From Saccharopolyspora_D taberi (GTDB lineage: Bacteria; Actinomycetota; Actinomycetes; Mycobacteriales; Pseudonocardiaceae): DNA of 64,000 nt. The notes beneath the pieces were generated by a model. The model saw nothing but the letters and a program-made list of their open reading frames with translations, searched no databases and was not told the DNA's origin. The first letter of the stretch is position 1. Each line of letters starts with the position of its first letter. Both the position numbers and the translations under genes were made by a program. Where the stretch lies: positions 284,724-348,723 of the forward strand of contig NZ_BAAAUX010000005.1 in NCBI RefSeq assembly GCF_039534165.1. The letters are read 5' to 3'. Positions 16,344-24,000 of the stretch are shown here, one piece after another.

Positions 16344-18512
16344 TTGAGTGCAACTAACGGGTCGCACGGTCGTGCGGATGTGACCATCCAGGTCCGCCAA
16401 GTGGAGAAAGCTCTGCGCACAGTGTACGTAGATGCAGGTCTTTTGGACGCGAGCGACCTGGAGGGGAAGCCGGCTGAGTATCGAGAGCCACGCCTTCTTT
16501 CGAGGGCTTTGGCGGCCCAGGCTGTCCGAATTGTCACCGGATTCAGTCCAACGGAGGCTGCGCTCACTGTCATCGATGGGCTGGGGGACCAAGGCATCGA
16601 CGCGATTGCAATCGTCGACGGCCCAGATCCTCACGTCTATGTTGTCCAGGCGAAGTGGAGTAAAGACGGCAAGGCAAATAGTGAGCGAACGGCGGTTATG
16701 GAGCTGATCGCTGGGCTCCGGCTGATAGACGACGAGGACTTTGCCCCGTTCAATCCGCGTGGTCGGCAGCTTGCTGAGCTCGCGAAGAACGTAATGGCCA
16801 AGGGTCCAGTGCCCATCACGCAGGTCGTGGTTCTGATGCGAGCCGACGACGTGACAGAGGGCTTTCGCCACGCGCTCATTACTGGAGAGAAGGAGTTCAA
16901 TCGATACGGTGAAGTCCTAGATCATCGTATTATTCTTGCTGCTGAAGTTTGGGAGTCAGTCCGAAAGGATCTCGCCCCTCGGCCAGTTGAACTTACGGCC
17001 GATCTTTTCCCGTGGTTTGCGATCCTCGCCCCGTATGAGTCATATCAGGGTGTGGTGGAGGCTGAACAAGTAGCTGACTGGGTGAAGCATGGATCGGACC
17101 TGTTTAACCTGAATATTCGTAACCCGTTGGGAAGGACCGCGATCAACAACGAGTTGATCGATACGCTGACTGTCGAGCCAGCTCACTTCTGGTACTTCAA
17201 CAACGGCGTTACGATTCTCTGCGAGTCAGTTGAGAAGACTCAGCAGTCCATGCGAACGCCCCACACACGACCGCTCGGCCTGACGCTGCACAACGCCAGC
17301 GTGGTCAATGGTGCTCAGACTGTGAGATCTGTCGCGGAAGCAGTCGCTGCTGAGGGGACCGCCGCTTCGGCGCAGGTCGGCGTTCGTATTATCGTGACAG
17401 GCAAAGCTGAGGTATTTGCTAGGCAAACCACGCAGGCTACCAACCGGCAAAACCGAGTCGAGGCACGTGACTTCATAGCCCTCGATTCAATCCAAGCGGC
17501 AATCTCCGAGGAGATGCGTGCTGAACTCGGGCTGGAGTACAGTGTCCGCCGCAGTGAACTGGAGCCGCATCCGGACACTGGTTGCTCAGTTGTTGAGGCA
17601 GCGTGCGCGCTGGCATGTGCTCATCCTGACAGTCAGTATGCGGCTCGGATAGCAACCACCCTCGATGTGTTGTGGGAGCGTGGCTCTCAGGGCATCTATG
17701 ATTCCTTGTTTCGTCCTCAGCCCAGTGCTTACCTCTTGTGGAACGCTGTGCAGGTCCTTAGAGAGGTGCGCCGCAGTCTTCACGAGCTGCGGACACGCTA
17801 TGAGGGAAGAGGCGCGGCTCTCACGGAGCACGGTGCTTACCTACTTGCTCACCTTGTCTTCCAGCGTCTGGATACGGAGTCCATTGATGAGCCGGATCCG
17901 AAGTTGGAATGGGCTGCTCAGGCTGTTGGAGAAACGTCTCAACTGATTAGTGAACTGTTGCCTTCGGTGGCGGCCGCAATTGACGTATTGTACACGGAAC
18001 GGTCTCAGATCCGGGCAGTGTGCTCGGATGTATCGCGTTGCCGTGAGGTCGTTGCGCGCGTGCTCGACACTGCGGTTGAAGGGAACCTTGCTGCAGCTCC
18101 GGACAAGTACCGTCGTACGCCAGGGCAACGCAAGCGTCGGCGGCCTAACGCCGTTTCTGTTCTGATTGACAAGGGTGTGCTTGCAGAGGGTGAGGCGCTA
18201 ACCCTTACCAAGGCGTTCCCCCTCGAGAACGAGGCTCTCCGTGACTGGCTGGCTGAGGATCCGAAACGGGCTCGGGCAACGTGGGTGCCGCACCGGGCGA
18301 AACCGATCCTTTGGGCTGCTGATGGCAAGCAATACTCGCCCTCCGGGCTGATATCGCACATGTGGAAGCTGGCTCAGTGGAAGCAGCGACCTGTCGCGAA
18401 TCAAGGAACGGCGCGGTGGGAAACCCGGTCCGGCGAGACGCTTGCCGAGCTGGCCTGGCGCATTCTTGGTGAGCTCGAAGTGTCGGATGAAAGTGTGGAG
18501 GACGCCTCGTGA
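16344..18512 (+). CDS. AIPR-family protein (abortive infection phage resistance)
   Basis: This 722-residue protein matches the AIPR family, first linked to the lactococcal abortive-infection system AbiR. The hallmark core is NIRNPLGRTAINNELIDTL (about 257-275), HFWYFNNGVTIL (281-292), NASVVNGAQTVRSV (317-330) and TTQATNRQNRVEARDF (362-377). The N-terminus holds a PD-(D/E)xK-like element: GIDAI with D86, then YVVQAKW with Q102 and K104. This suggests a nuclease, which is inference. The start is TTG 16344 behind GAGGGATGG. GC content and codon use are clearly lower than in neighbours, so it is probably acquired. No partner genes of known AIPR-containing loci (Z1 helicase, HATPase, methylase) are present. 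Confidence 0.85.
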   Translation: MSATNGSHGRADVTIQVRQVEKALRTVYVDAGLLDASDLEGKPAEYREPRLLSRALAAQAVRIVTGFSPTEAALTVIDGLGDQGIDAIAIVDGPDPHVYVVQAKWSKDGKANSERTAVMELIAGLRLIDDEDFAPFNPRGRQLAELAKNVMAKGPVPITQVVVLMRADDVTEGFRHALITGEKEFNRYGEVLDHRIILAAEVWESVRKDLAPRPVELTADLFPWFAILAPYESYQGVVEAEQVADWVKHGSDLFNLNIRNPLGRTAINNELIDTLTVEPAHFWYFNNGVTILCESVEKTQQSMRTPHTRPLGLTLHNASVVNGAQTVRSVAEAVAAEGTAASAQVGVRIIVTGKAEVFARQTTQATNRQNRVEARDFIALDSIQAAISEEMRAELGLEYSVRRSELEPHPDTGCSVVEAACALACAHPDSQYAARIATTLDVLWERGSQGIYDSLFRPQPSAYLLWNAVQVLREVRRSLHELRTRYEGRGAALTEHGAYLLAHLVFQRLDTESIDEPDPKLEWAAQAVGETSQLISELLPSVAAAIDVLYTERSQIRAVCSDVSRCREVVARVLDTAVEGNLAAAPDKYRRTPGQRKRRRPNAVSVLIDKGVLAEGEALTLTKAFPLENEALRDWLAEDPKRARATWVPHRAKPILWAADGKQYSPSGLISHMWKLAQWKQRPVANQGTARWETRSGETLAELAWRILGELEVSDESVEDAS

Positions 18513-18544
18513 TTGATGTACTTGAGACGGTCTGACCAGGAGGA

Positions 18545-18720
18545 TTGCCAGCTGTATTCGCTCGTCCGGCCTTCGACTCTGGTCGACGGTGGCGAGCGAG
18601 TGCAGCAGGGCTGGCAGACCCTGAAACTTGGCCGCGATGGTTGCCCGAGTGGCCGCATGACGACGAGCCGGGCCGAGGGCTACGAGTGGACCTCCGGCAC
18701 CCACGCACCCGGACCGCAGC
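18545..18720 (+). pseudogene. Possible remnant of a gene downstream of the AIPR gene
   Basis: An AGGAGG at 18539-18544 is followed at once by TTG 18545 and a frame starting PAVFARPAFDSGRRWRASAA then GLADPETWPRWLPEWPHDD, which reads like protein. It runs into antisense of the tag gene with no family match. Just before it, GTG 18509 overlaps the AIPR stop and encodes only MIDVLETV before a stop at 18533. These look like the broken ends of one or two genes once coupled to the AIPR gene. The call is weak because the frame is short. Confidence 0.25.
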
Positions 18721-19305
18721 TCACCAGACGCCGGAGGTGCCGCGGCGGTGGCTGTCGACGAGGTGGGTGTCGACCATCCCGATCGCTTCCATCAGGGCGA
18801 ACATCGTGGTCGGGCCGACGAAGGCGAAACCCTTGCGGCGCAACGCCTTCGCCAGGGCCTTCGACTCCGGTGAGGTGGTCGGGATCTCCTCGATCGTGCG
18901 TGGCTCCGGGGTCTTGTCCGGCTTGAACGACCAGACGAACTCGTCGAGGCCGCCTTCGGCGCGCAGCTCGATCGTCGCGCGGGCGTTGGTGATCGCGGCG
19001 TGGATCTTCAGGCGGTTCCGCACGATCCCGGTGTCGGCCATCAGGCGTTCGACGTCGTCCTCGCCGTAGGCCGCCACCGCCTCCGGCTCGAAGTCGTCGA
19101 ACGCCTTCCGGAACGCCGGGCGCTTGCGCAGGATCGTCGCCCACGACAGGCCGGCCTGGAAGGCTTCCAGGCTGATCCGTTCGTAGAGCGCCTGCTCACC
19201 GCGGACCGGCATGCCCCACTCGGTGTCGTAGTACTCGCGCAGCAGCGGATCGGTCGCCGCCCACGGCGGCCGGGCCAGACCGTCCTCGCCGATCACCGCG
19301 CTCAT
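18721..19305 (-). CDS. tag: DNA-3-methyladenine glycosylase I
   Basis: This 194-residue protein is a Tag-type glycosylase that removes 3-methyladenine from DNA. Family stretches are LREYYDTEWGMPVRGEQALY, ERISLEAFQAGLSWATILRK, RPAFRKAFDDFEPEAVAAYG and GFAFVGPTTMFALMEAIGMV then DTHLVDSH. E. coli Tag binds zinc with an N-terminal Cys; the usual N-terminal Cys-Xaa-Trp is replaced here by LARPPWAATD, and the C-terminus ends early after SHRRGTSGVW, so the zinc site appears absent. The ATG at 19305 overlaps the upstream 2OG oxygenase stop as ATGA. It is the last gene of an alkylation-repair operon. Confidence 0.93.
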   Translation of the reverse strand: MSAVIGEDGLARPPWAATDPLLREYYDTEWGMPVRGEQALYERISLEAFQAGLSWATILRKRPAFRKAFDDFEPEAVAAYGEDDVERLMADTGIVRNRLKIHAAITNARATIELRAEGGLDEFVWSFKPDKTPEPRTIEEIPTTSPESKALAKALRRKGFAFVGPTTMFALMEAIGMVDTHLVDSHRRGTSGVW

Positions 19306-20009
19306 GCGGCGTCGTGGAAGACGAGGCCGAGGGTGTGCCTGCGGCCGGACCGCACCGCCGACACCCCGTGGCGCACCGGCGACGCCGACCACCCGCGCGC
19401 CGACCGCACCGGCCGGTCGCGGGTGGTGAACACCAGGCCGTGGCCGTGCGGGATGAGCGTCGAGGTACCCCGGGACTGGGCCCTCGGCCGCTGCTCGACC
19501 AGCAGGAACTCGCCGCCGGTGTGGTCGACGCCCGGCTCGCTCAGGTTGATCACGACCTGGAGCGGGAAGACCTTGTCGCCGAACAGGTCCCGGTGCAGCG
19601 CGTTCCAGCCGCCCGCGTCGTAGCGCAGCAGGATCGGGGTGGGCCGGGACTGGCCCGCCTCGTGGCACTCGGCCAGCCACTCGTCGAGCGTGTCCGGCCA
19701 CCGCAGGCCCCAGCCGAGCTTCTCGTTCCAGTCGCGGGCGATCGGCAGCAGCCGCGGGTAGAGCGCCTGCCGGAGCTGTTCGACCGCCTCCGGGAAGGGG
19801 CTGGCGAAGTAGCGGTACTCGCCTTCGCCGAAGCGGTGCCTGCGCATGTTGATCGTGTTGCGGAAGTGCTCCGGCTCGTCGTAGAGGCTCGCGAGGCCGG
19901 CGGCTTCCTCGGTGGTCAGCAGCCGCGGCAGCAGCGCGCAGCCGTACTCGTCGACCTCTTCGGCCACCGCCGCCCAGTCCGCGCTCGCCACTCTCTCGGT
20001 GAAGGTCAT
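19302..20009 (-). CDS. 2-oxoglutarate/Fe(II)-dependent oxygenase linked to DNA alkylation repair
   Basis: This 235-residue protein belongs to the 2OG-Fe(II) oxygenase superfamily. The iron ligands are seen as HRD in NALHRDLFGDKVFPLQVVIN and the distal His in SPVRHGVSAVRSGRRHTLGL, where an Arg follows that would bind 2-oxoglutarate. HTGGEFLLVEQRPRAQS and IPHGHGLVFTTRDRPV complete the double-stranded beta helix. It is not close to E. coli AlkB by eye. It lies between ogt and tag and overlaps tag as ATGA, so direct oxidative repair of alkylated bases, or a damage-related hydroxylation, is the best inference. An SD GAGGAGACC precedes ATG 20009. Confidence 0.88.
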   Translation of the reverse strand: MTFTERVASADWAAVAEEVDEYGCALLPRLLTTEEAAGLASLYDEPEHFRNTINMRRHRFGEGEYRYFASPFPEAVEQLRQALYPRLLPIARDWNEKLGWGLRWPDTLDEWLAECHEAGQSRPTPILLRYDAGGWNALHRDLFGDKVFPLQVVINLSEPGVDHTGGEFLLVEQRPRAQSRGTSTLIPHGHGLVFTTRDRPVRSARGWSASPVRHGVSAVRSGRRHTLGLVFHDAA

Positions 20010-20070
20010 CTCGTGGTCTCCTCGCTACCGGCGGGTTCTCAGGCGTCCGAAGCGGCAGAGCCGTTCCGTC

Positions 20071-20553
20071 TCAGAACAGCCTCGCTTCGGCGGGTTCTTC
20101 CAGGTCCAGCAGGAAGCGCTTGCGGTCCAGGCCGCCCGCGTAACCGGTCAGAGCGCCGTCGGCGCCCACCACGCGGTGGCACGGCACCACCACGCACAGC
20201 GGGTTGCGGCCGTTGGCCGCGCCGACCGCCTGCGCCAGCGCGGGGTCGCCCAGCGCGCGGGCGAGGTCGCCGTACGAGCGGGTCTCGCCGTAGGGGATCT
20301 CGGCCAGCTGCGCCCAGACCCGCTGGTGGAACTCGTCGCCCCGCGGCGCCAGCGGCAGTTCGAACCGGGTGCGCTCCCCGGCGAAGTACTCGCCGAGCTG
20401 CCGCGCCGTCTCCTCGAACCCGGTCTCCACCCGCGGCCCGAAGGTCTCCTGCGCGGGCCTGCGGCGGTGGCCTTCGAAGTACACCCCGGTCAGGGCTTCG
20501 CCGTCGCCGACGAGCGTCAGCTCGCCCAGCGGGGAGTCGATCACCGTGTGCAT
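20071..20553 (-). CDS. ogt: Methylated-DNA--[protein]-cysteine S-methyltransferase
   Basis: This 160-residue protein is O6-alkylguanine-DNA alkyltransferase, a suicide repair protein that moves alkyl groups to its own cysteine. The active site is NPLCVVVPCHRVVGADGALT, with the PCHR motif and helix-turn-helix IPYGETRSYGDLARALG before it, and AVGAANGRNP just upstream. Length fits Ogt without the Ada N-terminal domain. GGAGGTGAT lies five bases before the ATG, a near-perfect ribosome site. It is first in the ogt-2OG-tag operon and diverges from the ArsC-like gene. Confidence 0.97.
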   Translation of the reverse strand: MHTVIDSPLGELTLVGDGEALTGVYFEGHRRRPAQETFGPRVETGFEETARQLGEYFAGERTRFELPLAPRGDEFHQRVWAQLAEIPYGETRSYGDLARALGDPALAQAVGAANGRNPLCVVVPCHRVVGADGALTGYAGGLDRKRFLLDLEEPAEARLF

Positions 20554-20621
20554 GCCGCATCACCTCCTACACCGGGTAGACGTCCGGGAGCCCGGGAACG
20601 TGAGGTGGTTAGGGTCGGGCC

Positions 20622-20957
20622 ATGGAGATCTGGGTCAACCCGGCGTGCTCGAAGTGCGCTTCCGCGCTGGAGATGCTCGACGAGGCCGGCGCCGAGTACA
20701 CCGTCCGCCGCTACTTGGACGAGCCGCCGACCGCGGCCGAGCTCGGCGAGGTGCTGGAGCGGCTCGGGCTGGAGCCGTGGGACATCGCGCGCGTCGGCGA
20801 GGATGCTTCCGGGCTGCCGCCGAAGGCGGACCGGCAGGGCTGGATCGCGATGCTGGCCGAGAAGCCGGAGCTGATCCAGCGCCCGATCATCACCGCCGAC
20901 GACGGGACCGCCGTGATCGGCCGGACCCCGGAGGCCGTCCGGTCGGTGCTGGAGTAG
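20622..20957 (+). CDS. ArsC-family (arsenate reductase-like) protein
   Basis: This 111-residue thioredoxin-fold protein belongs to the ArsC/Spx family. It starts MEIWVNPACSKCASALEML, where the active-site position Cys lies in NPACSKC, and ends with IQRPIITADDGTAVIGRTPE, the conserved RPI(I/V) motif. True glutaredoxin-dependent ArsC has a CX5R-like arrangement; here a CxxC pair occurs. Whether it reduces arsenate or serves as a redox protein cannot be told. No ars operon genes are nearby. It is transcribed alone, divergent from ogt. Confidence 0.85.
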   Translation: MEIWVNPACSKCASALEMLDEAGAEYTVRRYLDEPPTAAELGEVLERLGLEPWDIARVGEDASGLPPKADRQGWIAMLAEKPELIQRPIITADDGTAVIGRTPEAVRSVLE

Positions 20958-20959
20958 GA

Positions 20960-21008
20960 CCTGGGACGCCCCTCGCCGTCAGGGCGATCGGGCGAGGGAC
21001 GCCCCAGG
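20960..21008. terminator. Bidirectional hairpin between the ArsC-like gene and gabT
   Basis: Arms 20960-20977 and 20991-21008 pair over 18 positions with two mismatches around a 13-base loop, starting 3 bases after the ArsC-like stop. gabT ends at 21073 on the other strand, so one hairpin may serve both convergent genes. Confidence 0.65.
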
Positions 21009-21072
21009 CGGTGGCCCCGGAGGGCCGCCCCGGCCGCGAGTGCTCCCGGCAAGGTACTCGCGGCCAGGCCTG

Positions 21073-22407
21073 TCAGCGGACGTGCTCGCGGATCGCCGCT
21101 TCCAGCACCCGCAGTCCTTCGTCGAGCAGGTCGTGGCCGATGACCAGCGGCGGCAGCAGGCGGATCACGTTGCCGTGGGTGCCGCAGGTGAGCACCACGA
21201 CGCCCTGCCGGTGGCACGTCCCGGCGATCTTCGCGGTCAGCTCCGGGTCCGGTTCGGTGCTGCCCGCCCGCACGAACTCGATGCCGAGCATCGCGCCGCG
21301 GCCCCGGACGTCGAGGATCCGGGCGGTGTACTCGGCCATCGCGCGCAGCCGCGGCACGGCGAGGTCTTGGATCCCGCGCGCGGCGGCGGTCAGGTCCCGC
21401 TCGCGCATCGCGCGGATCGAGCCGAGCGCGGCGGCGCAGGCCAGCGGGTTGCCGCCGTAGGTGCCGCCGAGGCTGCCCGGCGGCATGGCGTCCATCAGCT
21501 CGGCACGGCCGGTGACCGCCGCCAGCGGCAGCCCGCCCGCGATGCCCTTGGCGGTGGTGATCAGGTCGGGCACCACGTTCTCGTGGTCGCAGGCGAACCA
21601 GGTGCCGGTGCGGCAGAAACCGGTCTGGATCTCGTCGGCGACGAACAGCACGCCGTTGTCGCCGCACCACCGCGAGATCGCGGGCAGGAACCCGGGCGCG
21701 GGCTCGATGAACCCGCCCTCGCCCTGGATCGGCTCGATCAGCACGGCCGCCACGGTGTCCGCGCCGAGCTGCTTCTCGATCCGGTCGATGGCCTCCCGGG
21801 CGCTCTCGGCGCCGGTGCGCTCGTCGCGGACCGGGTAGGACATCGGCACCCGGTAGACCTCGGGCGCGAACGGGCCGAAACCGTGCTTGTACGGCTTGGA
21901 CTTGGCGGTCAGCGCCATCGTGAGGTTGGTGCGCCCGTGGTAGGCGTGGTCGAAGACCACGACCGCCTGGCGGCCGGTGGCCCGGCGGGCGATCTTGATC
22001 GCGTTCTCCACCGCCTCGGCGCCGGAGTTGAACAGCGCGCTGCGCTTGGCGTGGTCGCCGGGGGTGAGGTCGGCCAGCTCCTCGCACACCCGCAGGTAGT
22101 TCTCGTACGGCGTGACCATGAAGCAGGTGTGGGTGAACTCGGCCGCCTGCCTGCGCACCGGCTCGACCACCTCGGGCGCGGCGTTGCCGACGTTGGTGAC
22201 CGCGATGCCCGAACCGAGGTCGATCAGGCTGTTGCCGTCGACGTCGCGCAGCACGCCGCCGGACGCCTCGGCGACGAACACCGGGAGCACGCTGGAGATC
22301 CCGGCCGCCACGGTCGCGGCGCGGCGCTGTTGCAGCTCCCGCGACAGCGGGCCCGGGATCTCCGTGCGCAGCTCGCGGACCTGGGGCAGGGACATCGTCG
22401 TGGTCAC
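21073..22407 (-). CDS. gabT: 4-aminobutyrate aminotransferase
   Basis: This 444-residue class III PLP aminotransferase transfers the amino group of GABA to 2-oxoglutarate, giving succinate semialdehyde and glutamate. Family stretches include SLIDLGSGIAVTNVGNAAPE, LFNSGAEAVENAIKIARRAT, DHAYHGRTNLTMALTAKSKP and EPIQGEGGFIEPAPGFL. FVADEIQTGFCRTG holds the PLP-ring Asp, and DLITTAKGIAGGLPLAAVTG has the PLP-binding Lys. GTG 22407 is favoured by GGAGGG seven bases upstream. It diverges from the first PucR gene, which may control it, and lies at the left edge of the agmatine/putrescine catabolic cluster. Confidence 0.95.
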   Translation of the reverse strand: MTTTMSLPQVRELRTEIPGPLSRELQQRRAATVAAGISSVLPVFVAEASGGVLRDVDGNSLIDLGSGIAVTNVGNAAPEVVEPVRRQAAEFTHTCFMVTPYENYLRVCEELADLTPGDHAKRSALFNSGAEAVENAIKIARRATGRQAVVVFDHAYHGRTNLTMALTAKSKPYKHGFGPFAPEVYRVPMSYPVRDERTGAESAREAIDRIEKQLGADTVAAVLIEPIQGEGGFIEPAPGFLPAISRWCGDNGVLFVADEIQTGFCRTGTWFACDHENVVPDLITTAKGIAGGLPLAAVTGRAELMDAMPPGSLGGTYGGNPLACAAALGSIRAMRERDLTAAARGIQDLAVPRLRAMAEYTARILDVRGRGAMLGIEFVRAGSTEPDPELTAKIAGTCHRQGVVVLTCGTHGNVIRLLPPLVIGHDLLDEGLRVLEAAIREHVR

Positions 22408-22472
22408 TGGCGACCCTCCTTCGCGTTGGTGCACGACCAGGTTCGCCGGGTGCGCCGCCGTGGCGGGAGTGG

Positions 22473-22511
22473 ACAATCTGGTTAACTCCCGGCTTCAGTC
22501 TCAACAATCTG
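22473..22511. promoter_or_regulatory. Direct repeat in the gabT/pucR intergenic region
   Basis: ACAATCTG occurs at 22473-22480 and 22504-22511, 31 bases apart, which is about three helical turns. They lie between divergent gabT and the PucR gene and are candidate binding sites for one of the two PucR-type regulators. Confidence 0.35.
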
Positions 22512-22527
22512 TCAGGTGGGATTGCCG

Positions 22528-23976
22528 ATGCCGCTGAGCTTGCGGGAGCTCGTCGCCGACCCCGCTCTGGGCCTGATCACGCACGCGGGCGCGCCCGCGC
22601 TGGAACGGCCGGTCTCCTGGGTGCACACCAGCGAACTGGCCGACCCGACGCCGTTCCTGGAGGGTGGCGAGCTGCTGCTGACCACCGGTCTTTCGCTGCG
22701 CCCGGAGCTGTGCGCGGACTTCGTCGACCGGCTCACCGCCGCGGGTGTGGCCGGCCTGGGATTCGGCGTCGGGCTCAGCCACGACCGGATCCCCGCCGCC
22801 CTGTCCGACGCGGCGGCGCGGGCCGGGCTGGCGCTGCTGGAGGTGCCGAAGCGGACGCCGTTCATCGCCATCAGCAAGGCGGTCTCCCGCGCCATCGCCG
22901 CCGAGGAGTACGCGGGGCTGCGCCGGACCAGCCGGGCGCAGCACGAGCTGGCGCAGGCCGCGGGCACCGCGCACGGGCTGGCCGCGCTGGTCCGCAAGCT
23001 CGCGTCGCTGCTGGACGCCTGGGTGCTGCTGCTCGACGCGGCGGGCGGGCTGATGCACGCCGCACCCGCGTCGGCCGCCGCGCGCCTGGAGGCACTGACC
23101 GCTGATGTCGAGCGGTTGCGGGCGAAGCGGGGCCTGGCCGCGGCCGGCGTGTCGGTCGACGGGCAGGAGGTCAGCATGCAGGCGCTCGGCGGCCGGGCGC
23201 GGGGATTCCTGGTGGTGGGCCGGGAGGCTCCGTTCGGCACCACCGACCACCACGTGATCAACTCCGCGGCTTCGTTGCTGACGCTCGCGCTGGAGCAGGT
23301 CGAGGCGCTCAGCGGCGCCCGCCGGCGGCTGCGGGCCGGTTACCTGGAGCTGATGCTGCGCGGCGAGCCGGTCGACCTCGCCGACCTGCACGCGGAACTG
23401 CCGCCGGAGCCGCTGCGGGTGCTGGTGCTGCGCGGGCGCGACCCGGACGACCTGCTGCACCAGCTGGAGGCCGAGCAGCCGAGCGCGCCGATGTTCCTCG
23501 CCGAGCACGAGGGCGCGGTCGTCGCGCTCGCGTCCGAGACGGGTGCGGAGTGGCTGGCCGGGCTGCCCGACCTGCTGATCGGGATCTCCGATCCCTGCGA
23601 GCTGAGCTCGCTCGCCGGCGGGCTGCGCGAAGCCGGGCAGGCGGCTGCCGCCGCGGACCGCGCGGGCGGTGTGGTCCACTTCTCCGAACTCGCGGGCGGC
23701 GGTCTGCTGCGGCTCGTCCCCGAGCGCGACGCCCGCGCGTTCGCCGACGCGCTGCTCGCACCGCTGCGCTCGAACGAGGTGCTGGTGGCGTCGCTGCGGG
23801 AGTGGCTGGCCCAGCACGGGCAGTGGGACCCGGCGGCGAGCAGGCTGGGCGTGCACCGGCACACCCTGCGCAACCGGATGCGCAAGGTGGAGCAGCTGCT
23901 CGGCCGCGGCCTCGACCAGCCGGGCGTGCGCGCGGAGCTGTGGCTGGCGTTGCAGGTGCACGACCGGTCCGGCTGA
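22528..23976 (+). CDS. PucR-family transcriptional regulator (first of a pair)
   Basis: This ~482-residue protein has the PucR layout: an N-terminal PucR domain (SLRELVADPALGLITHAGAP, then WVHTSELADPTPFLEGGELL), a central variable part, and a C-terminal helix-turn-helix of the HTH_30 type (RLGVHRHTLRNRMRKVEQLL). PucR regulators often control purine, polyamine or GABA catabolism. It is 24 bases before a second, paralogous regulator and divergent from gabT, so it is expected to control gabT and the amine genes to the right. The ATG at 22528 follows AGGTGGG; GTG 22516 is possible. Confidence 0.9.
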   Translation: MPLSLRELVADPALGLITHAGAPALERPVSWVHTSELADPTPFLEGGELLLTTGLSLRPELCADFVDRLTAAGVAGLGFGVGLSHDRIPAALSDAAARAGLALLEVPKRTPFIAISKAVSRAIAAEEYAGLRRTSRAQHELAQAAGTAHGLAALVRKLASLLDAWVLLLDAAGGLMHAAPASAAARLEALTADVERLRAKRGLAAAGVSVDGQEVSMQALGGRARGFLVVGREAPFGTTDHHVINSAASLLTLALEQVEALSGARRRLRAGYLELMLRGEPVDLADLHAELPPEPLRVLVLRGRDPDDLLHQLEAEQPSAPMFLAEHEGAVVALASETGAEWLAGLPDLLIGISDPCELSSLAGGLREAGQAAAAADRAGGVVHFSELAGGGLLRLVPERDARAFADALLAPLRSNEVLVASLREWLAQHGQWDPAASRLGVHRHTLRNRMRKVEQLLGRGLDQPGVRAELWLALQVHDRSG

Positions 23977-24000
23977 CCGGACGGACGGAAAGGGACTGCG

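Noticed and set aside
16147..16347. 66-codon gene upstream of the AIPR gene
   Set aside because: Composition is Arg/Cys-rich, no ribosome site and no similarity that I recognise.
15951..18720. Integrated prophage or integrative element
   Set aside because: No integrase, tRNA target, flanking direct repeat or phage gene was seen around the AIPR gene.
20622..20957. Part of an arsenic resistance operon
   Set aside because: No arsR, arsB/ACR3 or other ars gene adjacent; the gene stands alone.
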